Of a DNA stretch of 64,000 bases, positions 49,001 through 60,909 are shown in pieces. Positions within the stretch are counted from its first letter, which is position 1, and each line of letters starts with the position of its first letter. The stretch covers positions 3,601,001 to 3,665,000 of the forward strand of contig OZ005610.1 in assembly GCA_963930655.1 (NCBI GenBank). Reading direction: 5' to 3'. The notes below the pieces were generated by a model. That model made no database searches. It was given only the letters and a program-made list of their open reading frames with translations, and had not been told where the DNA came from. The position numbers and the translations under genes were made by a program. This DNA comes from Myrica gale (lineage: Eukaryota; Streptophyta; Magnoliopsida; Fagales; Myricaceae).

Positions 49001-51300
49001 AAGAGAGTTTCCTTTCTTTGTTGCTCTTAGATTTCTGCCCTCTGCACAATATGATGTGAATTTCTTCTAGCTTCTGCTATTTGCTGGGGTATTACCATCT
49101 GTAAGTTATCATTCACTAGTCTTGCAATTGTCTGGGATTTCGGAATGTAACAAGTGGTAAGGCCATTTCAGAAACAAAGTGAAAATGATATAATTTCTTA
49201 GAACATCTCCATCTACTTGTTGCAAGCTTATCTTCAAAACTGAGCAAGTAATACAAGTTCCACTATCCGCGCGAGATACTCAATGCAGTGCATTTTTTTA
49301 CTGTACCCGCGGCCGCACGATAAATCGTAGAAGAGAAAACCGACGTAGTGCTTCTTTTTCCTAAATACCATTAGATTTAAGGTTAAAAGGAAAGCCAAAC
49401 AAGGCAAAGAGCGGACTGATCAGCAGATACGAGACGAATTGGCAGAGACAAAGATGAACTCACTTGATCACCAGCTGTTTGAATCTTATGACAACTATAA
49501 AACTACCTTTGCTTAAGATTTCCTCAACAAGATTTATTCTTCTTGTAACAGTGCTCTACCTCTCGTACTTTTTTCTTCTCGTGCCTCAATTATAAATGTG
49601 GAGCTCCTCAACACACGTTAAGGTTGGGAGAGCATTCAAATTTTCAATTACTGCCAGGAGAAGGATGTTGGGTCGGGCCTCTGGGCCCTCTTAATGGTGT
49701 GGGCTTTCTTCCCGCTTTGATGTAATGTAATCTGGGGCCTGGGCTTTCTGCCCAAGCCCATTGGTTAGGCTTCTTGTGTCCGTGATTTACGTTCACAAAG
49801 CATTTATTTGCCCGACCAGGCACCCAGATGGAAAAAAAATGTTAAGTTTGGAGCCGTACTGGCTTGCGAAAAATATTCACAGGAATGTACATAGATGACG
49901 TTTTTGTTGCAATGAGAGCTCCGAAGTATTTTGGAGGCTGATTCTATCTGTAGGCTGTTGTGGATTCTTTGTTCAGATCAGAATAAATGAAACTCTTAAG
50001 ATCTTACCAAACAAGAAGCATTGCATATCTCTGAGATGTTGGACAATTTACGACACAACTGAGAAGAATTTGCGATTATTAATGATTGAATCTACAGTTC
50101 ATCGCAACGTGGAGCTACCTTTGGAAGACCCAGAGTAGTAACCGACAAACGTAACAACCAAACTCAAGTTAACCCACTTATAAAAAAAAAAACTCAAGTT
50201 AACCCACAACGTGTTGTTCTGTCCAGCATCCACACAAAAATTACTTACTCTAGATTTGTCCTGTAGCTTAAAATAAGTACAATCTTGATGTATGGGATAC
50301 TGCCCAGTGCCTACTTTTGTGGACATCACTCTTTTGGGTGCAAAGGATTGACAAGTAATTTTGATAGATCATAGAGGACCAACTCTCGCGACAAGTAAAC
50401 TAGAAGATCAATATGTATATGTTCTGTTGCATGCCCTGGAAAACAATGTTAGAGGCACAATGCGACGACTCAACAAAAACTGGTGGCAGATATTCTCGTG
50501 GCTTGTGCATTCAGCTCCTAAAAGTAGCATTTTTTGTCATAGTGGGGGAATGGACAGCGACAAGGAATGGCATAATCACTTGAGAGATCGTAGATTATGT
50601 CCCCAAAAGGACAGAGACAATAACTCTGTCTTTCAGCAACAAATCCAACTTCCTGCGGCACATTACATCTTCAGTCCTAAACAACAAGACGCGCAGTCTC
50701 GACACAATAACCACTTTTGTTCCACAACGCTGCAGAAAGTCGTTTCCGGGCCACTTGCACTGGATCCCTTGGGAATATAACCATCCCAACTTAGTAAAGT
50801 CTTTTCGCCAGCTAAGTCATGATCAGCGACTTTTAGTACACTTCAATTGGCCATTTGGCTTCTTGTATATTGGATTTTGATCTGAAATCTTCTGCCAGGC
50901 CACACTGCAGTTTGCTAACTCCCTACTGTTTTGGTGTGCCTTGAGGCTGAAAGGTTCTCCTGTAGACCATCTTGTTCATTGCTTTTCTTGCATCATTTTT
51001 CCATCTGCTCATGAATATCAAAGTCGCGTTGTTTCCAAGTTTATATTCCCACATAGAACATATACTCTCATCAAATTGCTTGCAGTGCAGACAACTCACT
51101 GAAGTAATGGACAGGACAAGTAAGGGGACAAGCTCGGTAATGACTTATTTTAAAAAAGAATACCTAAAAATAGGTATGTTAATTATGCCTTTATTAGAGT
51201 CAGATGATAACTAATTCGGGAACGTGAATGCGTGGACTCTGTAAATCCATTGGTCCAGGTAGACTCGTAAGGATAGACACGATCAAGTTCAAGTCCGACT
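49001..51300. other. Intergenic region between the peroxidase and the DUF863-like gene
   Basis: No gene was modelled. The open frames at 50361-50780 (plus) and 50595-50789 (minus) show no recognisable motif. A 13-bp poly(A) insert between 17-bp direct repeats lies at 50161-50207. Confidence 0.3.
50161..50207 (+). mobile_element. 13-bp LINE 3'-end insert between 17-bp direct repeats
   Basis: AACTCAAGTTAACCCAC occurs at 50161-50177 and 50191-50207. The insert is TTAT followed by nine A. With the preceding C it equals CTTATAAAAAAAAA, the 3' terminus of the LINE ending at 40331. Confidence 0.6.
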
Positions 51301-51301
51301 G

Positions 51302-52748
51302 CTACTTAAGCTTTAAACCTTGGAAAAGCCAATGTGGCCGGTTTCTTTCCTGATCAAATGTCGCACTGGAGCTGCTCATGGGTGTGCTGGGGTCACTGCA
51401 ATCATCTCCTCGATCAGTTTTAAAAGAGGCAAATGAAGCAGGCTCCCTAATTTCCTTACGGGGCGATTCACATAATCCTAGTTGAGGCTGGTAGGATTTG
51501 GATGTCTTCTTGCTCGAGCTACTACCAATACTTAACGTCAGCTCCACTTCATTATCTTCATCAGACCCATTAATGCTCCTCTTTTGACTTCTGATGGCCA
51601 TGTGGGAACTTGGCCCTGCTTGGTTTTCATCAATGGCACTGACTCCTGTTGAGATGTCTTCCTCAGCGGGCCTTTCAAGATCGAATCCCCTAGGCATTCT
51701 GATGGCCTCTCCGGAGCAGCTACCACTTCTCTCCCTCGAGCTTGGATCGTCTCTCAAGCTTTCAAGATTGAAATTTAATCCATAAGTGGTCGGTGTTGTT
51801 GGACGGCAGGTGTTAATGAAGTGTGAATGCTTTACATCTGAGTTAGTCGTGGACCTCCAATATCTTTTTTGTTTCTCTTTTTTCAGCTCATCCATTAGCA
51901 TCTTTTGCACACTGTAGAGCCTGTGGAGTTCCCGCACCTGCAACTTCACTTTGTTATTACATTGCTAACTACCATGAACAACAAATTCCCCCAGTCACTC
52001 TGGTTAATTGATATATAATAATTTAACAGGAAGATCCAGAAGGAACTTCTAAGGAGACAAGCAATAGTACGTATAAATAGTAAATTAAGGAAATATGATT
52101 GATAGTTATGAAGAGGTGGTTGGTAGGCTGTTAGACTGATGAAATAATCAATAACGTTGTGGCTGTGGTTGTTATTGCAGGAAACCAGAGTTATGTTTTC
52201 CTATTGATGCCACCAGATAAGATGCTAGGATTGTTGATTGTGATCTTTCATATATGCAATGATTGAAGTAATTTCCATGATGCTAATGAATAAGATGTGC
52301 ACAAGTAACCATGTCCTGCCACAGCGATTTCACGGGTCTATATAGATAGCATATATGTGAAAGCCTGAGAGGAGAAGCCTCCATTCTTCTTTTCAGCAAA
52401 AAAAAAATCTTACACCACAAAAAGCTTGGACATATGTCCGTGACCCTATTACTTTATCGGTTTATATTGGCACACAAATGATTGTAAAATTGCAGAACAA
52501 ACTAATGCCACCTGGTGTTTGAAGACATCTTCATGCATCTGCATTGTCCTTTTGATGGATTGTACGTGGTGCTTTTCCAGCTTCTTCTCCATGAAGTCCT
52601 CGAAGTTTTCCACTAGAGTCCTATAGCAGTTCCCCTTCAGCCCTATATTCTGCAGATGCTCCCAGTCATCCATAAAATGCACGGTAAAGGAGTTACTTTC
52701 TGGTGAGGCTGCTAAGAGATTGATGGCGTATTCAATTTTAGTCCCCAT
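51302..52748 (-). CDS. Plant-specific protein with DUF863-like N-terminus and EAR-like motif
   Basis: Two coding exons on the minus strand, 52748-52512 and 51937-51302, join in frame to 290 residues. The start MGTKIEYA lies two bases after a TTATTTCAG acceptor, so the leader is spliced. Residues about 65-100 (KRTMQMHEDVFKHQ then VRELHRLYSVQKMLMDEL) form a predicted helix or coiled coil that resembles the N-terminus of DUF863-type plant proteins. The middle and C-terminus are Ser-rich and probably disordered. VELTLSI (210-216) resembles an LxLxL-type EAR repression motif. The ending RPHWLFQGLKLK looks conserved in style. No catalytic domain was seen. A nuclear regulatory role is possible but only inferred. 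The family assignment is from pattern resemblance. Confidence 0.7.
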
Positions 52749-53990
52749 GCCTGAAATAATATAACTGTCAATTTCTTTCCAATCACGAAAGATTTCTACG
52801 TACATCTGGAGACACCACCCCGGGTTTATGGGTGGTGTCCTGTTGAAAACAATCACAGTAATAACCATATGCTGATAAGTTTTGTTTTTTGGATAAGCAT
52901 TTTGATTCAGTCAGAAAAGAGCAGGGAACAAATAACTATATCCATTTTTTCCCCTTTCTTGTCTTTTTTAGTTTCAGTGGGGTGGGTGTGATTTATAGGA
53001 AGCCACTACATGAAGGTGGAGACAGAGTTTGGTTGACTCCAAGTCCGGGCCTGATGCGAAATTGAAGCACCAAGGACTAATGGAGAGGTCTGATCATGTT
53101 GAGTCACCTCCAACCTCGCCAAAATCAAATAAGTTTGCTAGAGACAATATCAAACCCTTCTAGCTAGTGGAACTCGTTGGTCAAATTCACTATACTTCGC
53201 TCTACGTACTAAAAATTCGCCTTCAAGATCTGACCAGTTCCATTTTTGGTATACAAATGCTGGCTGCCCTTAGAAGTGAGACTAGTTCGCTAAATAAAAA
53301 GTACGGTACTTTCAGAAACAGGGGCTTCGGTGTTTCTGAGCAAACTAGCAAAGGGGAACAAAAGGCAATATTGCTCAAGACTGCATATATAGGGAGCCCC
53401 GAAAGCATAACCCAACAGTCGGCAGATAACGAAGAAGGATGAAAAAGATGGGATGTGGGTCTCTCTTCCTCTCGCACTCTCTCTTTGTTGCCACCATCAC
53501 TGGCCATAACGACAGTGGTCTTTATCTTCGGAAAATTACTCTCAAAAGTGTCCACTTCCTCCTGTTTCTTCTGGAGGACTTTTGGCTATCCACATAATGA
53601 AATCAAACACAGCGTAAAATCTATCTGATGAGGCTCGCAAAGGGACTTAAAAGAGAGAAAATTTGTTTAATTGCTTGACGGTAAAAGTGAATAGGAGACA
53701 AAGTGTGAGAGATTCAGGCCTTGTAGCATTTTACTATTTGAGAACTATCAATTACTGTTAATTATCAAATGGAGAGATCCTAATTGCTCCCAAACTTATT
53801 GGCATGGCCCTACGCATAGTACAGCAACGAACACCACCATATTATAGTCCCCAGAACAGGAAAGATAGAGGGACAACGATTTTCAAAAAAATGCCACTAT
53901 CACATATCACACATGACCATTACTTTGGACATAAAAACAAGCAAGAATCAGCATGAATGCTTTGAAGAAAACATCTATAATTCGCGTTAC

Positions 53991-54230
53991 CTTTGACATA
54001 AACTTGGCGGATCGCAATTCTCTCCGACAAATCTCATTGAGCTTCTGCCTTCCTCATGCGACTGCTTCCACCCATAAGCCGGTCTTCCTAATAAACTAGA
54101 AAAAAAAAATAGCCAGCGAATTCCCTCATGAGAACCCATGAACTGTTTTTCGAAACATGGACGGAGCAATACAAGCAGTGCAACTGCGGTGAAGTCGGAA
54201 AGACTCGTTGACACCTCTATACCAGCAAAT
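53991..54230 (-). other. Possible 5'-leader exon of the DUF863-like gene
   Basis: The minus strand has a good donor, CAAAG|GTAACG, after 53991, and an acceptor TTATTTCAG lies just before the start codon at 52748. This would give a leader intron of about 1.2 kb. The 5' limit was not determined. Confidence 0.3.
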
Positions 54231-54299
54231 CTCTCGGCAGACCGAAAAAACCCAGCGCTCTCACTTTACTTAGAGAGAGCACAAAGCAACCCTCTCACT

Positions 54300-57200
54300 T
54301 AAAAAATCATAATCACGTTGTTAATAATTCAGGCTTGACAGGCTGTGAAGGAGGGAAGGAAGAAGAAAAAGCTGGACTAGAAATATAATCTTCTTGTGGG
54401 TTTAATATTTTGTGAGAGAGAGAGAGAGAGAGAAAGAGAGCTGTTATATTGGGTTGTATTTTTATAATTTTATATTTGTGTTCCACTGGACCGTGGGAGG
54501 AAGATCAAAGAAGGGGGGGGGGGGACGAGTTCATATAATAAGAACAAAGGACATTAGTGAACATATGAGCCAATGTAGGCCAGTGAACAAGATATTCCAG
54601 ACAAAGTCTTGCAGCCATCAAGATATGCATGAATGATGGAAAGCTGGTGTTTCTTTCCTACTACAATGCTAATCTTTTCCCACACCTATTATATATATTC
54701 TTTTTTTTTTTAATTTCGAGGAAATTCAACGATTCCGATCCAATTATTCTCTCCGTACTAGACAAGTCCAGTGTTGTTAATGAGATTTAATCTGAGTACA
54801 AAGTTTCAGGTGTTGGGATTCCGCTGCTAGCTGTTGTTCCCCTGCCAACTGTAAAATATTTAGGCTTCTTACCAAGTACCAACCATTATGCTGTTTAGGG
54901 TTTTTCTTTTGCAACATGGCTTAAGCTTGACTAGCTCTCATCCAATCAAAATCCCTATGCATGCCTATCGTTGATCAGGTCGCCCAGAAAAGCTAATTTT
55001 CCCTTTTAATTGTCAAGATATCACAAGTACTAATGTTCTGTATTTGGAGATTTATCTGCAGGTTCCCTTTTTTCTGTTTCTTCTTTTTATTCCTATCACT
55101 CATCTTTCCTTATGTGAATCATACTGCAAAAGAAAAACTTTTCAAACTTGTCCCTATACGTTTATTCTCTAACAAAAAAAGCATACCTTGAAGTTCTCCG
55201 GATGTATTTGGAAATTGGGATATGGCTTATCGATGATCGGTAAATATGGCTAGCTTTTCATTACCGTAGATGTTTTTCAAGAGATAACACAAGACAAGGT
55301 TACCCAAAAAAAAAAGGAAAAGAAGGAACCAAACCCATCACATGTATCATGATTCAGATGTGTAGTTAACAAATGTTAAAAATTAAGTCTAGATAATATA
55401 ACAAAGCCATTGAGATTTGAGATGAAGCTGGGAAACTTCCCACAAATCGCTTTCCTTCAAAAGCTAAAGGGGGCCAAAACACACCTGTCCAAAGCTGTAT
55501 TAAAAATCCTAAACCTCACAACACTCCGAGGTCTGATCCGGGGAAAGCACAACCACACACATCCACATGCTACCATTATAATACTACATGATTTTGCTTT
55601 TTACATTTCCTTCTATGTGGGCATGCCTTCCCTTGTCTTCTACTTGTTTATTGTCTCCCCAAACTCCAAAGGTAACATGGCTACTTTTGGTCCTCTGCAC
55701 CCCATTGCTCCAGCCTCCAGATACACGAACAACAGGGGCACACCTATTCATGCACACGCTCAACCGAGCATGCGAATTAGGCATGTTGCTCACCTCATTT
55801 TAGGGTCAATTAACTAAATCAACCAGGCCCTCATGCAGAAACTACCTGCAGATGAATGTTATACATTCCAATATATATATATATATATATATATATTTCG
55901 TTAAGTAAGATCTCCTTACCCTAACATATATACAACATAATTATTACAGAATCATGAGTGTCAATATATATATTAGTAGAATATTTCCACCGGTTTTTTT
56001 TTAAGTTAAATTACTTGATAGACTTATTGCTGTCAAACCCGCAAACCTGAACGTCCTTCAAATTACCCCTGGCATGACCAGCCAAAAACTGTCCGATACT
56101 AGCAGCAGAGAGAGAATCAAACCCCGGCACAAAGTTTAGCTTTTTGTTCAAGTAGGACAAATTAGCTCCTCCCTGAAACCGAAAGCATCGAGTACGTCCG
56201 TATGTACAACTCTGCCAAATTACTGAATTAGTATAGATACCCTCTCTTGACCTGTTCCTTCTCCAAGGCAGTGAAACTCCCATTATATACCCACACTGAA
56301 CAAAGTCTGGTCTTTAAGGTAGTCCACATATTAGGCAGGCTGAAATAAGTTAAATAAACAAAAGACTCTGAGATGATCTTCATGACCTGCTGAATCCATC
56401 ATTTTGCTGAAGAAGAAGAGAAAGGCTTTTCTGTTTTCTTTCTCGTGATTCTAAATTTGTATTGCTATTTGTCAATAAGTTCATGAGATCGAGATCATCT
56501 CTTCAGCATCTACGAGTCTAATTTTAATTCGAAAACTTCAGACGGAGACTTTAGTCTAAAAAAAGTCATTCACTCGATCGGTTGATTCTGAGTTTGATCT
56601 TCGCTCAATCCCACCGTACGTCCTCCCGACTTATACTAAAGAAATATGCATTTATTGCATGAGATTGGTCATCGGATAAATAATTGCCTTATATCTTGGA
56701 TTAATTAACTATATATGCTGAAGTAAGGATCAGATTTAGACGGCCATACAATATGTGGGGGTTGGGTTGGCCATGTGAGGCATCCACATGACAAATCGGC
56801 CATTGGGATCCACAAAACAAATTAACAGTAGAAATCTCTCTGAGAGAGAGAGATATATCAATAACTTATTATTTTAATTTCCTTTCTTCTTGGAGGTCCT
56901 TGTCATAATTAATTCCCTCCGTGATTTGATTGGGCACTCGGCAAATTAAGTATTGTCTATTTTGGCTGTTATCGTCCCGGCCCTTCTTTGTGATCATCTC
57001 TGATCTGATCTCTCTCTCCCGTTAATGAATGCGTGGGGAAAACATTCAAATGCATATATAGCCTGATATTACGAAACCCCCATTGTTTAATAGTTACCTT
57101 AACACCATTGAAGGTTGCGTTTAGAGTGAAACAATCTCTTTCCTTTATTAGTTTGGGAAATCTGATCCGATAAGTCATAAGCACTAGATAGCATAAAAGT

Positions 57201-57640
57201 ACAGACTTGACAAGAAGTCGTCACAAAATATGCAAATATCACCAAATCATGGCCGTAAAATTAATATAAAGGTTTAGATTATTGAATCCTGCTCCCTTTA
57301 CTTCGTATAGTACCTTAACAATGACTCCCTGTACGGATTCATTACAATTGGGAATTTTTTGAGTTCCACACAGTCAATTTCCTCCATCATGCCATTCTGT
57401 CGGTATTGCACTTGTTCTCATCTACTGTTCTTTATGTTAATCGTGCAGAAATATCATTTGAGTATATATATATATAGAAGGACATAAACTGAAACCTCAA
57501 CAGCTCAATCATGAGAGAATCCCGTGGAAAACAATCGATCGATAACGTACGTGTACTCACTCATTCCAAATTATCAATCGTTAGTATTTTATCTTAAATA
57601 TATATAGTATACTTAAAGACTATCTTTCTTATTACTTTTT
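54300..57640. other. Intergenic region with unassigned exon-like pieces
   Basis: A minus-strand piece at about 56011-56176 starts after an acceptor (GGTTTCAG|GGAGG) and reads about 54 codons, including NFVPGFDSLSAASIGQFLAG, to a stop. Another minus piece at about 57100-57150 contains RDCFTLNATFNGVK followed by a good donor (AAG|GTAACT). They could be exons of one gene but no family was recognised. Simple repeats: GA run near 54414-54435, G run near 54515, AT run near 55873-55897. Confidence 0.3.
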
Positions 57641-57647
57641 TTTCTAA

Positions 57648-57839
57648 GTGTTTGTGTTGTAAAATTTTAGTGTTGTTAAAATTTTAGGTATTGGGTTTAG
57701 TAAAAAAATGAAGAGAGGTAATTTTTTATATTTTTTATAGTGAATAATAGTGATTTGATGAGGAAAAGAGATTATATTATAATTTTTTATTGTGTTAAAA
57801 TTTTAGAGTACGTAAAATTTTAGAACACAAACACAAACG
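57648..57839 (+). mobile_element. MITE family X, copy 3
   Basis: The left end GTGTTTGTGTTGTAAAATTT is mirrored by the right end, reading GTGTTTGTGTTCTAAAATTT. The interior matches the copies at 35741 and 36220. This is the best preserved copy. Confidence 0.7.
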
Positions 57840-57970
57840 CAGTCTAAATTCAGCAACTATAGGATATTTGAGCTCTTTACAACCAAAGGTTGAAGAGAAC
57901 CTTAGGGATTGGGAACCCCCCCGGGTTCCCTTAAGTAGAAATACATGCACTAAAGTTTTTTTCTTTTCTC

Positions 57971-58275
57971 TTAACGACTAAAGATGGATGGAGTAGTTTT
58001 ATTTGGAAGCGTGCTCGAGGACATGACTTTACCGGTAACCTCGCTAGCTATCTCCTTCCTGATACAGTAAAGCAAGGGGCCGGGTGCAAAAAAAGGACAA
58101 AAGATGTGACGGAATCTCCAAAGCTTGTCGTACTCGTACACTCGTAGTTGTTGCGATTGGATTGGAATAAGCACGCGTTGTAGCCCAAGCAAGGCACAAG
58201 CCGCAAGAAAGTTGCCCCACGGCCCCCACCCCACAACCAGCTTTGCTTTTTTTATTTTTCCATCCCATTGTCCTC
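57971..58275 (-). other. Coding-like segment, unassigned
   Basis: A minus frame (57971-58234) reads like a C-terminal exon, containing QQLRVYEYDKLWRFRHIF and PGPLLYCIRKEIASEV before a stop. It abuts the copia remnant. The family was not recognised; it could be a host exon interrupted by the retrotransposon. Confidence 0.25.
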
Positions 58276-58284
58276 ATGCGCCAG

Positions 58285-60057
58285 CAGTATGGTCAGGAAG
58301 CTTGCAGTGTGTACAGTATGGTCTATCCCTTCTAAAAAGTCCACCAGTTGGTTTGTTCCCACTTCTAAACGTGCCAGATGCTATTTTGCTGAATAAGGCC
58401 ATTGTTTCAGGTCCAGTGTCTCCAGAAAGGACTTTTACCTCACCTTCTTCAATGCCTACCAAAACACCTACTCCACCTCTGCGACGTTCCAGCCGCACCA
58501 GATCTGCTCCTCAGTTCTTGAAAGACTTTCATTGCCAACAGGCCATGTGTAACTTCCCTGGTCCTTCATCTTCTTCTCGGACCTGCATAGGTAATAATAA
58601 TTTTTCTCTTTCACAAGTACTTTCTTATGACCGATTGTCTCCTTCATTTAGAGCTTTTACTTCTTCCATTTCATCCAATCGTGAACCTAACTTTTACCAT
58701 GAAGCTGTTCATGATCCACAGTGGCGTAATGCTATGTCTTCGGAATTATCTGCCCTGGAGTTAAACAAGACCTGGACTCTAACTGACCTTCCTCCGGGCA
58801 AAGAACCAATTGGTTGTCGGTGGGTCTACAAAATCAAATACAACTCTGATGGGAGCATTGAAAGATACAAGGCCAGATTAGTGGCGAAAGGGTACACTCA
58901 GCGTGAAGGGATAGATTATCATGAGACGTTTTCTCCAGTTGCAAAATTGGTGACAGTTCGTTGTTTACTTGTTGTGGCTGCTGTGAATGGTTACCTCCTG
59001 GCGACCATTCGGCTTAGTACCGGCTTTCTCCCGGCTTTGTACCGGCAACTTTCAAGAGCATGGCCAGGAAGCTTGCAGTGTGTACAGTATGGTCTATCCC
59101 TTCTAAAAAGTCCACCAGTTGGTTTGTTCCCACTTCTAAACGTGCCAGATGCTTTTTTGCTGAATAAGGCCATTGTTTCAGGTCCAGTGTTTCCAGATAA
59201 GACATTTCTCTGGCGTTCCTGCTGCTGAACATAAGAGAACACTTTATTCACGGTGGGTAAAGGTTCAATCATCATGATTTGATCCCGCACGTTAGAATAA
59301 GAGTCCTGTAAACCCATTAGAAATTGTATAACACAATCTCTTTGATATCTTTCGGTCAAGGTTGCTAGATTACCACAACTACAAGCAGGAATAGACTCAT
59401 AAACAGCAAGCTCATCCCATAACGTTTTCAGTTTACCATAGTAGACGCTGGCTGTATCTTCACCCTGAGTCAAATTGTTCAGAGCTCTCTTGAGCTCATA
59501 GATCCTCGGGCCATTTTGCTGAGCAAAGCGCTCCCTTAATTCACACCAAATATCCAACGCGTTATCAACAAAAGCTATACTCGGACGAAGAGGCATAGAG
59601 ATGGAGTTTTGGAGCCATGATACGACCATATCATTGCACCTCTCCCAATTATCAAGAAGAGAGTTACCTGCAGCTGGTTTGACAAGAGTGCCATTAATGA
59701 AACCCACTTTATTTTTGGCCCTGAGAGCTCTCAACATAGAACGTGACCAGGTGGGATAATTTTCGGTAGTGAGGTGTTCTGTAACGAGAATAGTTCCTGG
59801 ACTATCAGAAGCTTCAAGACGAAATGGATTGTTGGGGTCGGTCATATTGGAGAATGGGTTATTGGTTTTCAAGCTAACAACAACTTCTTCTCCCTCTGTG
59901 GCTGCCATAGATGCTCTGATACCATGTTAGAAATAAAAAATGTAAACTTTGATAAGTGAGACATCCAATTATGGAAATACCCAATTGAATTTATTACATT
60001 TCTCACTTATAAATTGATGAAATGTGGGACTAAACTTTAATACAAACTTTAATACTT
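58285..60057 (-). mobile_element. Rearranged Ty1/copia retrotransposon remnant
   Basis: On the minus strand, an LTR end (59925-60057, ending ...CTAACA) is followed by the primer-binding site TGGTATCAGAGC (59924-59913), a copia hallmark. Then comes a gag frame (59908-58991, 305 residues) with PTWSRSMLRAL and a CCHC knuckle beginning CTHCKLPGH. Between about 58440 and 58998 lies a plus-strand piece of the pol region: RRSSRTRSAPQFLKD, then reverse-transcriptase start motifs IGCRWVYKIKY and YKARLVAKGYTQ. A second copy of the gag end (58285-58430, minus) lies on its far side. The gag frame is open, but the element has lost integrase, most of RT, RNase H and the second LTR, so it is not autonomous. 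Confidence 0.85.
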
Positions 60058-60470
60058 CCGGCCCCAGCCCCCAGCTCCAATCGATCATTACCCTCTTCCA
60101 CAGTCTCCCCAGAAAAGGATTTCCCCTTTAGCCAATTGATGCTCATTTGGTCCTGTGCTTCTCGCTCTCCAATGACATCTTTTTTGGGCATCGATCCCTA
60201 TATATCCAACTACTCGAGTTTGTCTCTCTAATGCTTTGGATGTTTTCCCAAACATGCATGGAGATAAGAGAGAACATTGTACTTGGAGCCTGGAGGGATG
60301 ATACCTCCGCATGCTTGGAAAAGTTTGGTTTCCTGAGCTCTGTGACGAAATGGGTCGCATCCATAACTTCTTCATTTTTTTTTCTTGGCCACCTCCATAA
60401 CTTCGTGATAATATCTGACCTACCACTCGTCACCCACCCCGAGGCGATCATGAAAGCTCTGTTTTAGTAC
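60058..60470 (-). other. Coding-like segment beside the copia LTR, unassigned
   Basis: Two overlapping minus frames (60426-60088 and 60451-60143) read partly like protein (for example HFVTELRKPNFSKHAEVSS). One contains a 23-bp A-rich insert between 11-bp direct repeats at 60360-60404. The family was not recognised. Confidence 0.2.
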
Positions 60471-60740
60471 TCTGATCATGTTTCGGAGAGGATCTAATGG
60501 TCACTTCCTGATTTGACTTGAAGAGCCTTCACTTTAAGATCGTGGTTATTTGTTTTTCCTAAAAATATGAAGGGGTTTTATTATTATTTTTAGTGATTAA
60601 TTGAGAAAAAAGATAATAAACAATTGACTCCGGATTAAATACCTACAAATGTCATGAGGTTAATGGCTGCACTCTATATGTAACTCTCATAATCAATTTA
60701 AACCCTTGATATTATTATGTTCCAACAAACTCAGTTTAGA

Positions 60741-60909
60741 GCATGTTTGAATGGAGTTCTATTAATTTTTTTTACAAATTTTAATAATTTTTCCCAAATT
60801 ATAACAACATTTTAAAAAATTGAACACATTTTTTACTAACTCCAATAAAAGTTACATTATTTTTAATAAAAAAATTCACACAAAATTGTTTTGGTCATCC
60901 AAATAGAGC
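60741..60909. mobile_element. Small MITE, relative of 505-679
   Basis: The left end GCATGTTTGAATGGA is loosely mirrored by the right end, reading GCTCTATTTGGATGA. The interior has the same AATTTTTTTTACAAATTTTA style as the copy at 505-679. Confidence 0.45.

Noticed and set aside
44391..50207. Replication slippage as the explanation for the poly(A) micro-inserts
   Set aside because: Slippage does not readily create 17-18 bp exact repeats separated by a non-repeat tail that matches LINE termini. It remains the alternative for the two weaker cases.
58125..59228. A single 367-residue fusion protein on the plus strand
   Set aside because: It joins antisense gag and sense copia pol segments of a rearranged retrotransposon, so the open frame is accidental.
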